From positions 1-31,507 of the forward strand of contig JAZSJD010000048.1 in assembly GCA_045534165.1 (NCBI GenBank): a DNA stretch of 31,507 bases. Reading direction: 5' to 3'. Below, piece by piece: positions 24,249-31,507 of this stretch. This DNA is from SIG575 sp045534165. Its GTDB lineage: Bacteria > Bacillota > Clostridia > Oscillospirales > Acutalibacteraceae. How positions within the stretch are numbered: the first letter of the stretch is position 1; each line of letters opens with the position of its first letter. A model generated the notes under the pieces. That model made no database searches. It was not told the DNA's origin and saw only the letters and a list, made by a program, of their open reading frames with translations. The translations under genes were made by a program, and so were the position numbers.

Positions 24249-25342
24249 TATTCAGCTTTCTCTTCTGTTTCTTCAACTTTTTCTTCTGAAGTATTGTCTG
24301 TTTCCACACCATATAATGCCGCTTTAATTGAAGCTATACCAACTTCAATAATATCATCTGTAGGTTCTTTTGTTGTTATTCTCTGCATCCAGAGGCCGGG
24401 TGCTGATAACATTCTGATAATAAAATTATCATGACAACCTGCAAATTTGATAAACTCAAAGCCAAGTCCCATTGTGATTGGTAAAAGAAGAACTTTAACT
24501 AAAATCCACAACAATTTGTTATAAAACTCATTTCCCAAAAGTTCAGGGAAAATGAAAGATACAACAGACGAAACAACAACACCCACAATTATCATAACAA
24601 ACATAAAGCTTGTTCCGCATCTGGGATGGAATCTGCTCATTTTGCGAACATTTTCAACTGTTAATTCCTTACCTGCTTCAAAGCAGAAAATAGATTTATG
24701 TTCAGCACCGTGATACATAAACATTCTCTTGATATCCTTCATTTGTGACACAATAAGCATATATGCAAAGAATATTATAAATTTGACTGTGCCTTCAATA
24801 ATTGGAATTAAAGAAAAATTCTGTAAAAAAGTTTTCGCAAAACCATCAGCTAAAGTTTTAATATACTCCTGAGAAACAGGTTCAGACAGGAAGCTATTTG
24901 TCAATTTATCAATCCAAGAGGAAATTTCTCTGGGCAAGTAGAAAAACAAAGCAAATGCAAGTGCAAAACCGAGGATAACAGATATTACTGAAATTGCTGA
25001 CATCATTTTTTCGCCGAAATGGTCTGTTATCCATTTATCTACCTTAGACATATTTTCAGGGTCTTCATCTGTATTTTTAATTTCTTCAAAACTTACCTTT
25101 TCCGCTGATTCCATAAGACATTTATATCCTGTAATCATACTTTCGGCAAAAGAAACTACACCACGAATAATAGGAAGACCTAAAATTTTATATTTTTCTC
25201 TTAAAGAAGTTATTTTCTTTTCTTCAACTTCAATTGAACCGTCGGGCAATCTTAATGCAACAGCAGAACACTTAGGTCCACGCATTAATATACCTTCAAT
25301 CAAGGCCTGACCGCCAACTGAAACTCTTTTTACTTTTGCCAT
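24248..25342 (-). CDS. DUF1385 (YqhQ-like) membrane protein
   Basis: A 364-aa protein with the family start GGQALIEGILMRGP, a central YHGAEHKSI (210-218) and RFHPRCGTSF (237-246), and hydrophobic segments at about 113-136, 186-200, 246-266 and 277-293. The C-terminus is acidic. The His- and Cys-rich motifs suggest metal binding, but the function is unknown. The DUF1385-prmC pair is the standard Firmicutes arrangement (usually near rpmE and prfA). Confidence 0.9.
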   Translation of the reverse strand: MAKVKRVSVGGQALIEGILMRGPKCSAVALRLPDGSIEVEEKKITSLREKYKILGLPIIRGVVSFAESMITGYKCLMESAEKVSFEEIKNTDEDPENMSKVDKWITDHFGEKMMSAISVISVILGFALAFALFFYLPREISSWIDKLTNSFLSEPVSQEYIKTLADGFAKTFLQNFSLIPIIEGTVKFIIFFAYMLIVSQMKDIKRMFMYHGAEHKSIFCFEAGKELTVENVRKMSRFHPRCGTSFMFVMIIVGVVVSSVVSFIFPELLGNEFYNKLLWILVKVLLLPITMGLGFEFIKFAGCHDNFIIRMLSAPGLWMQRITTKEPTDDIIEVGIASIKAALYGVETDNTSEEKVEETEEKAE

Positions 25343-25348
25343 TCTATA

Positions 25349-26845
25349 TTACTCCTTTTCAGCTCTGTTCAAAGCCTGTTGAGCTTTTTCAAGAGGAAAC
25401 AAAATTTTAACTGTTGTGCCTTCACCGAGAACACTTGAAATCTTTATCTCACCATCATGCAGTTTCACAATTTCGTCTGCAACAGCAAGACCGATACCCG
25501 AACCACGATAGTTAATGCTGGTCTTGTAAAACTTTTCTTTAACTTTCGGCAAATCTTCCGGTGATATACCGCAACCGGTATCAATAAAATAAATATTTAT
25601 ATATCCGTCAGGTGTAATTACTGCATTAACAGTAACTTTTCCACCCTGTTCTGTATATTTCAAAGCATTATCCAGAACATTAGTGAAAACCTGCTTGATT
25701 CTGTTGGGATCACCATACATTGGTGCAGGTTCTTCTGGTGCTGTGTACACAAAGTCGATACCCTCTCTCACAGCTCTGTCTCTGAAAACAAAAACAGTTT
25801 CATCCAATTCGGCAAGGATATCTATTTTTTCATTTTTCAGTTTCAAAGCACCATTCTGGATTCTTGAGAAATCCAATAACTCCTCCACAAGTTCAGAAAG
25901 TCTTCCGGATTCATTAATAATTACTTCAAGACCTTTCTGGAGCATAACAGGATCTTTATCACCTATTTGTAATAACGTTTCACCCCAACCTTTGACAGCT
26001 GTAAGCGGAGTTCTGATTTCGTGGGAAATAGTGGAAATGAAATCATTCTTCATTCTATCCATACCACTTATTTCTTCCAGCATAAGGTTAATATTATTAC
26101 ACAAACTGTGAATCTCATCATTTCGGTCGTTATATTTAACTCTTGCTGTATAATCACCTGCTGCAACAAGATTAACTGTTTTACTTAACTCTTCAACGGG
26201 ATTAAGAATTGAAAGAATAAAATACTGACCTGAAATGGAAACAATCAACACTATGACAACAGCAATTAAGAAAATATAGAAATAAATCACCAATAACTGA
26301 CTATCAATATCTTCCATAGAAACAATATACCTTACTGCTGCTTTTGAAGAATATTCACCATTATCTGTTCTTTCAAGAGGAATAGTCAAAGCCTTGACTT
26401 TTTCACCATATTCATTTTTGCCTGTCCATTCACCTATTTCACTTTTCATAGAAACAAAAACAGCATCATAATCAGGCATTACGGGGTTTTCTGAAATTTC
26501 AAAACCACTTGAAGAAATTATGGGTTCACCATTTTCATCAATAATCCATACTTCAAATTTATCTTTTTCAGAAAATTCATCAATGAATTTTATGGCACCA
26601 TTTTTAAACTGATCTTCTGTTGTATTCAGATATGAACTGAAATACATCTGAACAAGATTAGTATCAAGAGATTTCAGAGAAACAGAGGCAGAATTATAGT
26701 AAGACCAACGAGCAACACCACAGGCGATAAGTGATATAATTGAAACAATAATAACAGTAACCAACACAAAATTTTTCAACCATTTGGCTCGTATTCCGTT
26801 AATTTTATGTTTTTTGAGAAACTTACTGAATTTCAATTTTATCAC
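25349..26845 (-). CDS. membrane sensor histidine kinase (PhoR/WalK type)
   Basis: A 498-aa kinase with transmembrane helices at about 25-45 and 183-205 flanking a ~135-residue extracytoplasmic sensor domain, then HAMP (about 206-260), the H-box ISTISHEIRTPLTAVKGWGE (phosphorylated His275), an N-box NALKYTEQGG, DTGCGIS and GSGIGLAVA. It forms a two-component system with the regulator 29 bp upstream. The start shown is GTG; its ribosome binding site is close (AAAGG at 3 nt). The signal is unknown. It is followed by DUF1385 after only 6 bp, tying the signalling genes to the long array. Confidence 0.93.
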   Translation of the reverse strand: MIKLKFSKFLKKHKINGIRAKWLKNFVLVTVIIVSIISLIACGVARWSYYNSASVSLKSLDTNLVQMYFSSYLNTTEDQFKNGAIKFIDEFSEKDKFEVWIIDENGEPIISSSGFEISENPVMPDYDAVFVSMKSEIGEWTGKNEYGEKVKALTIPLERTDNGEYSSKAAVRYIVSMEDIDSQLLVIYFYIFLIAVVIVLIVSISGQYFILSILNPVEELSKTVNLVAAGDYTARVKYNDRNDEIHSLCNNINLMLEEISGMDRMKNDFISTISHEIRTPLTAVKGWGETLLQIGDKDPVMLQKGLEVIINESGRLSELVEELLDFSRIQNGALKLKNEKIDILAELDETVFVFRDRAVREGIDFVYTAPEEPAPMYGDPNRIKQVFTNVLDNALKYTEQGGKVTVNAVITPDGYINIYFIDTGCGISPEDLPKVKEKFYKTSINYRGSGIGLAVADEIVKLHDGEIKISSVLGEGTTVKILFPLEKAQQALNRAEKE

Positions 26846-26874
26846 CTGCCTTTCGATAAATCTAAATAATCAAA

Positions 26875-27573
26875 TCAGATTACCCATTTATATCCGAGTC
26901 CCCAAACAGTTACAAGGTGTTTGGGATTCGATGGTTCATCTTCAACTTTCATTCTGAGTCTTCTGATATTAACATCAACAACTTTTTCTTCACCAAAATA
27001 TTTTTTACCCCATACTCTGTTGAGGATATCAGTTCTGCTTAAAGCAGCACCATCATTAGTGAAGAAATATTCAATAATCTGAAACTCAACCTGAGTCAAC
27101 TCAATAGGTACACCGTTCTTTTTAAGAGTATGGTCACGGAGGTTGAGAACAAATTCACCTAATTCAACGATACTTTTCTGAGGTTCAGAGCGGTTTTTAT
27201 TCATTTCCACACGTCTGTATATAGCATCAACTCTTGCCATAAGTTCAGATGGTGAAAATGGTTTTGAAACATAATCATCAGCACCAACTAACAAACCTGT
27301 AACTCTGTCAATTTCCTGAGTTTTGGCGGTAAGCATAATTATACCTACTGTCTGACTTATACTTCTTAATCTTTTACAAACTTCCAGACCGTCCATTTCG
27401 GGCATCATTATATCAAGTAAAACAACATCAAAATCACCATCAGCAGCTTCATATGCTTCAAGTGCTGCCCTGCCATTGTCAGCCTGACTTACTTCATAAC
27501 CTGAACGTTGCAGATTTATTACAATAAACTCTCTTATTGATGCTTCATCTTCAGCAACTAAAACTTTTTTCAT
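26875..27573 (-). CDS. OmpR/PhoB-family response regulator
   Basis: A 232-aa regulator. The receiver domain has AEDE acidic residues, the phosphoacceptor Asp54 (VVLLDIMMPEMDG), a conserved Thr (MLTAKT) and Lys (DDYVSKPFSP). The C-terminal winged helix ends VVDVNIRRLRMKVEDE...VWGLGYKW, the DNA recognition helix pattern of OmpR/PhoB. It lies between the lipoprotein gene and the kinase gene. Confidence 0.95.
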   Translation of the reverse strand: MKKVLVAEDEASIREFIVINLQRSGYEVSQADNGRAALEAYEAADGDFDVVLLDIMMPEMDGLEVCKRLRSISQTVGIIMLTAKTQEIDRVTGLLVGADDYVSKPFSPSELMARVDAIYRRVEMNKNRSEPQKSIVELGEFVLNLRDHTLKKNGVPIELTQVEFQIIEYFFTNDGAALSRTDILNRVWGKKYFGEEKVVDVNIRRLRMKVEDEPSNPKHLVTVWGLGYKWVI

Positions 27574-27598
27574 AAAACCTTATTCTCCTCTCACAAAA

Positions 27599-28948
27599 CT
27601 ATAATTGAATATTAATCAGATCTTTTTCACTGATGCCGACTGATTTACCATCTTCTGTAATCAAGTACATTATAACTTTATTGTCAGTTGAATTTGAAGA
27701 CAATTGTTTATATCCATAAGAAACATATTTATCAATGTTTTCCGGTGAAACACCGACTACAGTCATAAGTGTTTTATTACTGAATAAATTTTCAGTGTCA
27801 TATGATACAACTGTCCACGAATCATTTTGTGTGTTTCTTAAAACCGTAATCTGAGATGCAACAGAAGAACTTACATCAAAATAATCCTTATCTGTGAAAT
27901 AAAATCTGAGACTACCATATGGTTTAAGATTAACACCATTCTTGGATGGAACAAGTTCGCACCATTTCGTGTAATTCAAAGATGACATATTCTGGTCGAT
28001 TGAAGAACCGACAATAGGTTCCTGAACGGGAATTTCAATAAACGTATCAGCGTTTATGTCGTTACTTTGAATATGAATTGATCGCAAAGTTGAAAAAGCA
28101 GAGTTTGTTTTACTGTCAACCTGCATTAATTTTAAAGTTGAACGCTCAGAATCCCAGTAAACAACATCTGTACCATATAAACCACTGGAATTTACATAAT
28201 CATAAACAGCAATCATCGGAATCTCGCTGTTATTAAGTTGTTGACAATATGAATTTTCAAAACCCACTATATCTTTGGAAAGAGATATCATGCCAATGTT
28301 CTTAACATCGAAATCGTTTACTTTTATCACCTTCGCTGTGGGAGATTTTGTTTTATCAGCAAAGTCACCATTAATTATGAAAAGTTCATAAGAGCTGTCA
28401 AAATCAACATCAACAAAACCTACTGATGCATATTGCTGGCTTGTAACAAGTTTCAACTCTGATCTTCTGCCCTCATTTTTCAGTTTATGAATTGTCAGAA
28501 CTTTACTATCAATATAACTCCATGTTGCAATAATGTCACACTGTGACATATCCTCGGAAAGAGACCTGAAAGATAATGTTTCAATATTATTTCCGTAGCC
28601 GGAAAAATCACCGACTGATGTCCATTCATCATCTTCTAATCTGAGAACATTAATATGAACATCGTTTTCATTTGAAGCGGTAGTGTAGAAAACAACAGCT
28701 TCTTCTGTGCCGTCTGAATCAAGGTCAATAAGTGTAAGAGAAGACGAGAAATCTGAATTTGCATTTACAGGACTTTTTAAAACAATACTTTCCCCTGCAG
28801 TTTTTTCAATTACGCTTGCAATTTCAATACCCGATTTGGGCGGCCTGATCAATTTATCTGCAGAAAGAACCGAAAGCTTACAACTGCTTAAAGTAAAAAC
28901 AGAAGCAACAACAAGTAAAAAAGCTATGAATCTGAACTTACTTTTCAC
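27599..28948 (-). CDS. lipoprotein with FG-GAP-like calcium-binding motif, partner of the two-component system
   Basis: A 449-aa protein starting at GTG with GGAGG 6 nt upstream. The signal peptide ends in the lipobox LSSC, with lipidated Cys23. The mature part is beta-rich; LIDLDSDGTEEAVVFY matches the acidic DxDxDG loop of FG-GAP/VCBS repeats, and FVDVDFDSSYELFIIN is a second, weaker copy, so a beta-propeller is possible. I do not recognise a named family. It is first in the array, directly before the regulator and kinase, and is probably an envelope partner or modulator of that system (inference from position). Confidence 0.75.
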   Translation of the reverse strand: MKSKFRFIAFLLVVASVFTLSSCKLSVLSADKLIRPPKSGIEIASVIEKTAGESIVLKSPVNANSDFSSSLTLIDLDSDGTEEAVVFYTTASNENDVHINVLRLEDDEWTSVGDFSGYGNNIETLSFRSLSEDMSQCDIIATWSYIDSKVLTIHKLKNEGRRSELKLVTSQQYASVGFVDVDFDSSYELFIINGDFADKTKSPTAKVIKVNDFDVKNIGMISLSKDIVGFENSYCQQLNNSEIPMIAVYDYVNSSGLYGTDVVYWDSERSTLKLMQVDSKTNSAFSTLRSIHIQSNDINADTFIEIPVQEPIVGSSIDQNMSSLNYTKWCELVPSKNGVNLKPYGSLRFYFTDKDYFDVSSSVASQITVLRNTQNDSWTVVSYDTENLFSNKTLMTVVGVSPENIDKYVSYGYKQLSSNSTDNKVIMYLITEDGKSVGISEKDLINIQL

Positions 28949-29013
28949 ACTTATCCTCCTCTCTTAAACTAAATAAAATCAAAAAAAAACGCACTTATAC
29001 ACATACTTATCAT

Positions 29014-29030
29014 TATACTAATAAAGTATA
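29014..29030. promoter_or_regulatory. inverted repeat over the -10 of the lipoprotein-array promoter
   Basis: TATACT and AGTATA arms are separated by AATAA. It has the same arms and overlapping flanks as the operator at 4824-4843 of the GH38 gene. One arm is the minus-strand -10 element itself. Confidence 0.4.
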
Positions 29031-29054
29031 GCACATATCATATAATTTTGGCAA
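29025..29054 (-). promoter_or_regulatory. sigma-A-type promoter for the lipoprotein/two-component/array genes
   Basis: On the minus strand, -35 TTGCCA (29049-29054), an 18-nt spacer and -10 TATACT (29025-29030). This is the only good promoter recognised upstream of the 26-gene array, with a leader of roughly 70 nt before the GTG. Confidence 0.65.
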
Positions 29055-29137
29055 CAGATAACAGTGGATTTCTTAATAATTTTTAATAAATACACAATTT
29101 ATTAAAATTATACACAATATTTATGTTAAGCTTGCTA

Positions 29138-29166
29138 TTGACAAAAAACTGACAAAGTTATAAAAT
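29138..29166 (+). promoter_or_regulatory. sigma-A-type promoter of the aconitase operon
   Basis: -35 TTGACA (29138-29143), 17-nt spacer, -10 TAAAAT (29161-29166). The ribosome binding site GGAGG (29206-29210) is 7 nt before the ATG. Confidence 0.75.
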
Positions 29167-29171
29167 AGAGA

Positions 29172-29190
29172 TTGTTAAAAATTTAAACAA
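29172..29190. promoter_or_regulatory. imperfect palindrome just downstream of the aconitase promoter
   Basis: TTGTT and AACAA arms enclose an A/T core that is itself nearly symmetrical. It covers roughly +1 to +18, a place typical of repressor operators. In a strongly AT-rich region this could also be chance. Confidence 0.3.
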
Positions 29191-29217
29191 CTCAGAAAAA
29201 TTTTTGGAGGAACACTT

Positions 29218-31149
29218 ATGGGTTACACGATCAGTGAAAAAATCATTAAAAATCACATCGTTGACGGCGAGCTTGTAAAAGGTACTGAAGCCGGCATACG
29301 AATTGACCAGACATTAACTCAGGATGCCACTGGCACAATGGCATATCTTGAATTTGAAGCTATGGGAGTTAAAAGAGTAAAAACTGAACTTTCAGTAGCA
29401 TATGTTGATCATAATACATTGCAGACAGGTTTCGAAAATGCAGATGACCATCGTTTTATCCAGTCATGTGCTAAAAAAAGAGGCGTAAGATATTCACGTC
29501 CCGGTAATGGAATCTGCCATCAGGTACACCTGGAAAGATTTGGTATCCCCGGAAAAACACTTATCGGTTCTGACAGCCACACACCCACAGGTGGCGGTAT
29601 CGGTATGCTCGCAATCGGTGCAGGCGGACTCGACGTTGCTGTTGCAATGGGTGGCGGTGCATATTACATCACAATTCCTAAAACTGTTAAAATTGAACTT
29701 AAAGGTAAACTTTCACCTTGGGTTGCAGCTAAAGACGTAATTCTTGAAGTTCTCAGAATTATGTCTGTTAAGGGCGGCGTTGGTAAAATTATCGAATACT
29801 GCGGCGAAGGTGTAAAAACACTTTCAGTTCCTGAACGTGCAACTATCACAAATATGGGTGCAGAACTTGGTGCAACAACATCAGTTTTCCCCTCAGATGA
29901 AATTACAAAAGAATTCCTCAAAGCTCAGGGCAGAGAAGAAGATTATGTTGAACTTTCAGCAGACGAGGATGCAGTTTATGATGAAGAAATTGTAATCGAT
30001 TTGTCTTCACTTAAACCCATGGCTGCTTGTCCGCATATGCCTGACAGAGTTAAAACTGTAGAAGAAATCGGTGAAATCAAAGTTGATCAGGTATGTATCG
30101 GTTCTTGCACAAACTCATCATATGTTGATATGATGAAAGTAGCAGCTATTCTTAAAGGCAAAAAAGTATCTCCTGATGTAAGCCTTTCTATCGCTCCCGG
30201 CTCAATGCAGGTTCTTCATATGCTTGCAACTAACGGTGCTCTTGCTGACATGCTTGCTGCAGGTGCGAGAATTCTTGAAAGTGCTTGTGGTCCTTGTATT
30301 GGTATGGGTCAGTCTCCTAACTCAAACGGCGTTTCATTAAGAACTTTCAACAGAAACTTTGAAGGCAGAAGCGGTACAGCAGATGCAGGTATCTATCTTG
30401 TAAGTCCTGAAGTTGCTGCTGCAAGTGCTATAACAGGTGTTCTCACAGACCCAAGAACTCTCGGCGAAGCTCCTGTAATTGAAATGCCCGAAAAGTTTGA
30501 TATTAACGACAGTATGGTACTTCTTCCTGCAAGCGAAGATGAAGCTGACAGCGTTGAAGTTAAATACGGTCCTAACATTAAACCCTTCCCTGTAGGTGAA
30601 GCTCTTGGCGAAAAAATTGAAGCAAAAGCTATTCTTAAGGTTGGTGATAATATTACTACTGACCATATTATGCCTGCAGGTGCAAAAATCCTTCCCTATC
30701 GTTCAAACATTCCTTTCCTTTCAAACTTCTGTTTCAAACAGTGTGATGAACATTTTGCAGAAAACTGTAAAAAAGAAGGCAAAGGCATTATCATCGGTGG
30801 AGCAAACTATGGACAGGGCTCATCAAGAGAACATGCAGCTCTTGTTCCCCTTTACCTCGGAATCAAGAGTGTTGTAGCTAAATCTTTTGCAAGAATCCAT
30901 CAGGCAAACCTTATCAATGCAGGTATCGTTCCGTTTACTTTTGCTAACCCGGATGATTACGACAAAATTGAACAAGGTGATGAACTTGCTATTGAAAATA
31001 TCAAAAATGCAATTTCAGAAAAACTTGATATTACACTTAAAAATATAACTAAAAATGAAGAATATCCCCTTTCATATGAGTTCTCTGAACGTCAGACAGA
31101 TATGATTCTTGCAGGCGGACTTCTCAACTACACACGTGAAAAAGTTTAA
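29218..31149 (+). CDS. aconitate hydratase
   Basis: A 643-aa enzyme that isomerises citrate to isocitrate. It is the short form common in Clostridia rather than the ~900-aa AcnA. The [4Fe-4S] cluster ligands are Cys297 (GSCTNS), Cys357 and Cys360 (ACGPC). GSDSHTPTGGG (117-127) and the swivel-domain motif GQGSSREHAA with its catalytic Ser-Arg region are present. The pattern separates it from the smaller two-subunit isopropylmalate isomerases. It is followed after 18 bp by the start of an isocitrate dehydrogenase-like gene, so both would serve the citrate-to-2-oxoglutarate branch. Confidence 0.93.
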   Translation: MGYTISEKIIKNHIVDGELVKGTEAGIRIDQTLTQDATGTMAYLEFEAMGVKRVKTELSVAYVDHNTLQTGFENADDHRFIQSCAKKRGVRYSRPGNGICHQVHLERFGIPGKTLIGSDSHTPTGGGIGMLAIGAGGLDVAVAMGGGAYYITIPKTVKIELKGKLSPWVAAKDVILEVLRIMSVKGGVGKIIEYCGEGVKTLSVPERATITNMGAELGATTSVFPSDEITKEFLKAQGREEDYVELSADEDAVYDEEIVIDLSSLKPMAACPHMPDRVKTVEEIGEIKVDQVCIGSCTNSSYVDMMKVAAILKGKKVSPDVSLSIAPGSMQVLHMLATNGALADMLAAGARILESACGPCIGMGQSPNSNGVSLRTFNRNFEGRSGTADAGIYLVSPEVAAASAITGVLTDPRTLGEAPVIEMPEKFDINDSMVLLPASEDEADSVEVKYGPNIKPFPVGEALGEKIEAKAILKVGDNITTDHIMPAGAKILPYRSNIPFLSNFCFKQCDEHFAENCKKEGKGIIIGGANYGQGSSREHAALVPLYLGIKSVVAKSFARIHQANLINAGIVPFTFANPDDYDKIEQGDELAIENIKNAISEKLDITLKNITKNEEYPLSYEFSERQTDMILAGGLLNYTREKV

Positions 31150-31167
31150 TTAAAGGAGTTATTTAAA

Positions 31168-31266
31168 ATGACAGAACAGCAGATTAAAGCAGCAACAGAA
31201 AAATTTGAAGCTCTTATCAGAGAACAATCAGAGCGTTCTGATAAAATCAAACAGCAAAAGCCGTGA
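31168..31266 (+). pseudogene. 5' fragment of an isocitrate dehydrogenase-like gene
   Basis: An ATG with AAAGGAG (31152-31158) opens a 32-codon frame (MTEQQIKAATEKFEALIREQ...) ending at a TGA. The N-terminal helix rich in Glu/Gln/Lys resembles the start of NAD-dependent isocitrate dehydrogenases that follow aconitase in Clostridia operons; the expected nucleotide-binding core (a GGDGIGP-like motif) is missing because the sequence changes character at about 31256-31265. The operon position strengthens the identification, which otherwise rests on a short stretch. It is either a truncated gene or an assembly chimera. Confidence 0.5.
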
Positions 31267-31267
31267 A

Positions 31268-31477
31268 ATGGCTGCGGCTCTGGATGAGGTTGTCAAAAAC
31301 CGTCCGGCAGACTATACCCTTGCCCGTCTTACGGCGTTATGCGAATGTCTGCTTGAAAAGAAAAGTTTTATGGATCTGACCGGCAATGGGGTCAACCACC
31401 CCAACGATTACGGCGTTCGTATGTACGCGCAAGGGGCGTTGAAAACGATTTGCGGCGACGAAATTTTTCCTGCTTAA
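31268..31477 (+). CDS. unidentified GC-richer ORF fused behind the icd fragment
   Basis: A frame ending PA-stop encodes about 69-72 residues (AAALDEVVKNRPADYTLARL, then ECLLEKKSFMDLTGNGVN, RMYAQGALKTICGDEIF). By hand count about 51% of these bases are G or C, clearly above the neighbouring genes, and codons such as CGT, GGC and CTG are used more. The first in-frame ATG (31268) has no ribosome binding site, and the frame continues upstream into the icd fragment in the wrong frame, so this is probably the 3' part of a gene whose start is missing. It may be phage-related or from another organism; I do not recognise the family. Confidence 0.4.
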   Translation: MAAALDEVVKNRPADYTLARLTALCECLLEKKSFMDLTGNGVNHPNDYGVRMYAQGALKTICGDEIFPA

Positions 31478-31507
31478 TAAATTGAATTAAGCAAATTTAT
31501 AAAAATG

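Noticed and set aside
29664..30666. Minus-strand ORFs within aconitase.
   Set aside because: They are antisense shadows of a conserved enzyme, with low-complexity translations and no start signals.
1..31507. tRNA, rRNA, CRISPR arrays, riboswitches and complete insertion sequences.
   Set aside because: No cloverleaf, repeat-spacer pattern, conserved riboswitch core or transposase was recognised on either strand by eye; short RNAs cannot be excluded.
1..31507. Terminal repeats linking the two window ends (for example ATCAGAGAGC near 11 and ATCAGAGAAC near 31215).
   Set aside because: The match is a single imperfect 10-mer, expected by chance in sequence of this size and composition.

Overview
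This window looks like chromosome of a low-GC, endospore-forming Clostridia bacterium, most like the gut Oscillospirales/Ruminococcaceae. The reasons are AT-rich DNA, frequent TTG and GTG starts, Gram-positive Shine-Dalgarno sequences, sporulation genes (spoVM, gerW/ytfJ, a DacF-type carboxypeptidase), and a gene order that closely follows the Bacillus subtilis yloC-remA-gmk-rpoZ-priA-def-fmt-rsmB-rlmN-prpC-prkC-rsgA-spoVM locus. The genus assignment is inference.

Layout. (1) 1-2362: the 3' part of a large polyvalent protein from a mobile element (phage or conjugative element). It carries a protease-like remnant, a barnase/LPD3-like module and an ADP-ribosyltransferase-like module. A small gene is nested in another frame, and the ORF finally runs into the host terminator of the next gene. 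(2) 2333-4866: a self-contained glycoside hydrolase family 38 (alpha-mannosidase-like) gene on the minus strand, with its own promoter, a palindromic operator over the -10, and terminators on both sides. (3) 4873-5218: a short minus-strand operon with a 49-aa two-helix membrane protein and a 30-aa SpoVM. (4) 5221-28948: an uninterrupted minus-strand array of 26 genes with no gap above about 50 bp. From its 5' end it encodes a lipoprotein and two-component system; DUF1385-prmC-M50 protease-scpA-scpB-DUF2953-gerW-dacF-rluB; then a GNAT-like protein-yicC-remA-gmk-rpoZ-priA-def-fmt-yugP-rsmB-rlmN-prpC-prkC-rsgA, ending at a strong terminator. (5) 28949-29217: a divergent intergenic region with two sigma-A-type promoters and inverted repeats. 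(6) 29218-31477: plus-strand aconitase, followed by the first ~30 codons of what looks like isocitrate dehydrogenase, abruptly joined to GC-richer foreign DNA.

How it works together. The long array joins envelope signalling (lipoprotein, sensor kinase, regulator, PASTA kinase and its phosphatase), chromosome condensation (ScpAB), replication restart (PriA), translation (Def, Fmt, PrmC, RsmB, RlmN, RluB, RsgA), nucleotide supply and transcription (Gmk, omega), and sporulation or wall genes. Aconitase and isocitrate dehydrogenase would supply 2-oxoglutarate for glutamate synthesis.

Both ends of the window carry foreign or broken sequence (a truncated mobile-element gene on the left, a truncated icd joined to unrelated DNA on the right). 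Insertion scars and assembly chimerism should both be considered there. No tRNA, rRNA, CRISPR array or complete insertion sequence was seen.
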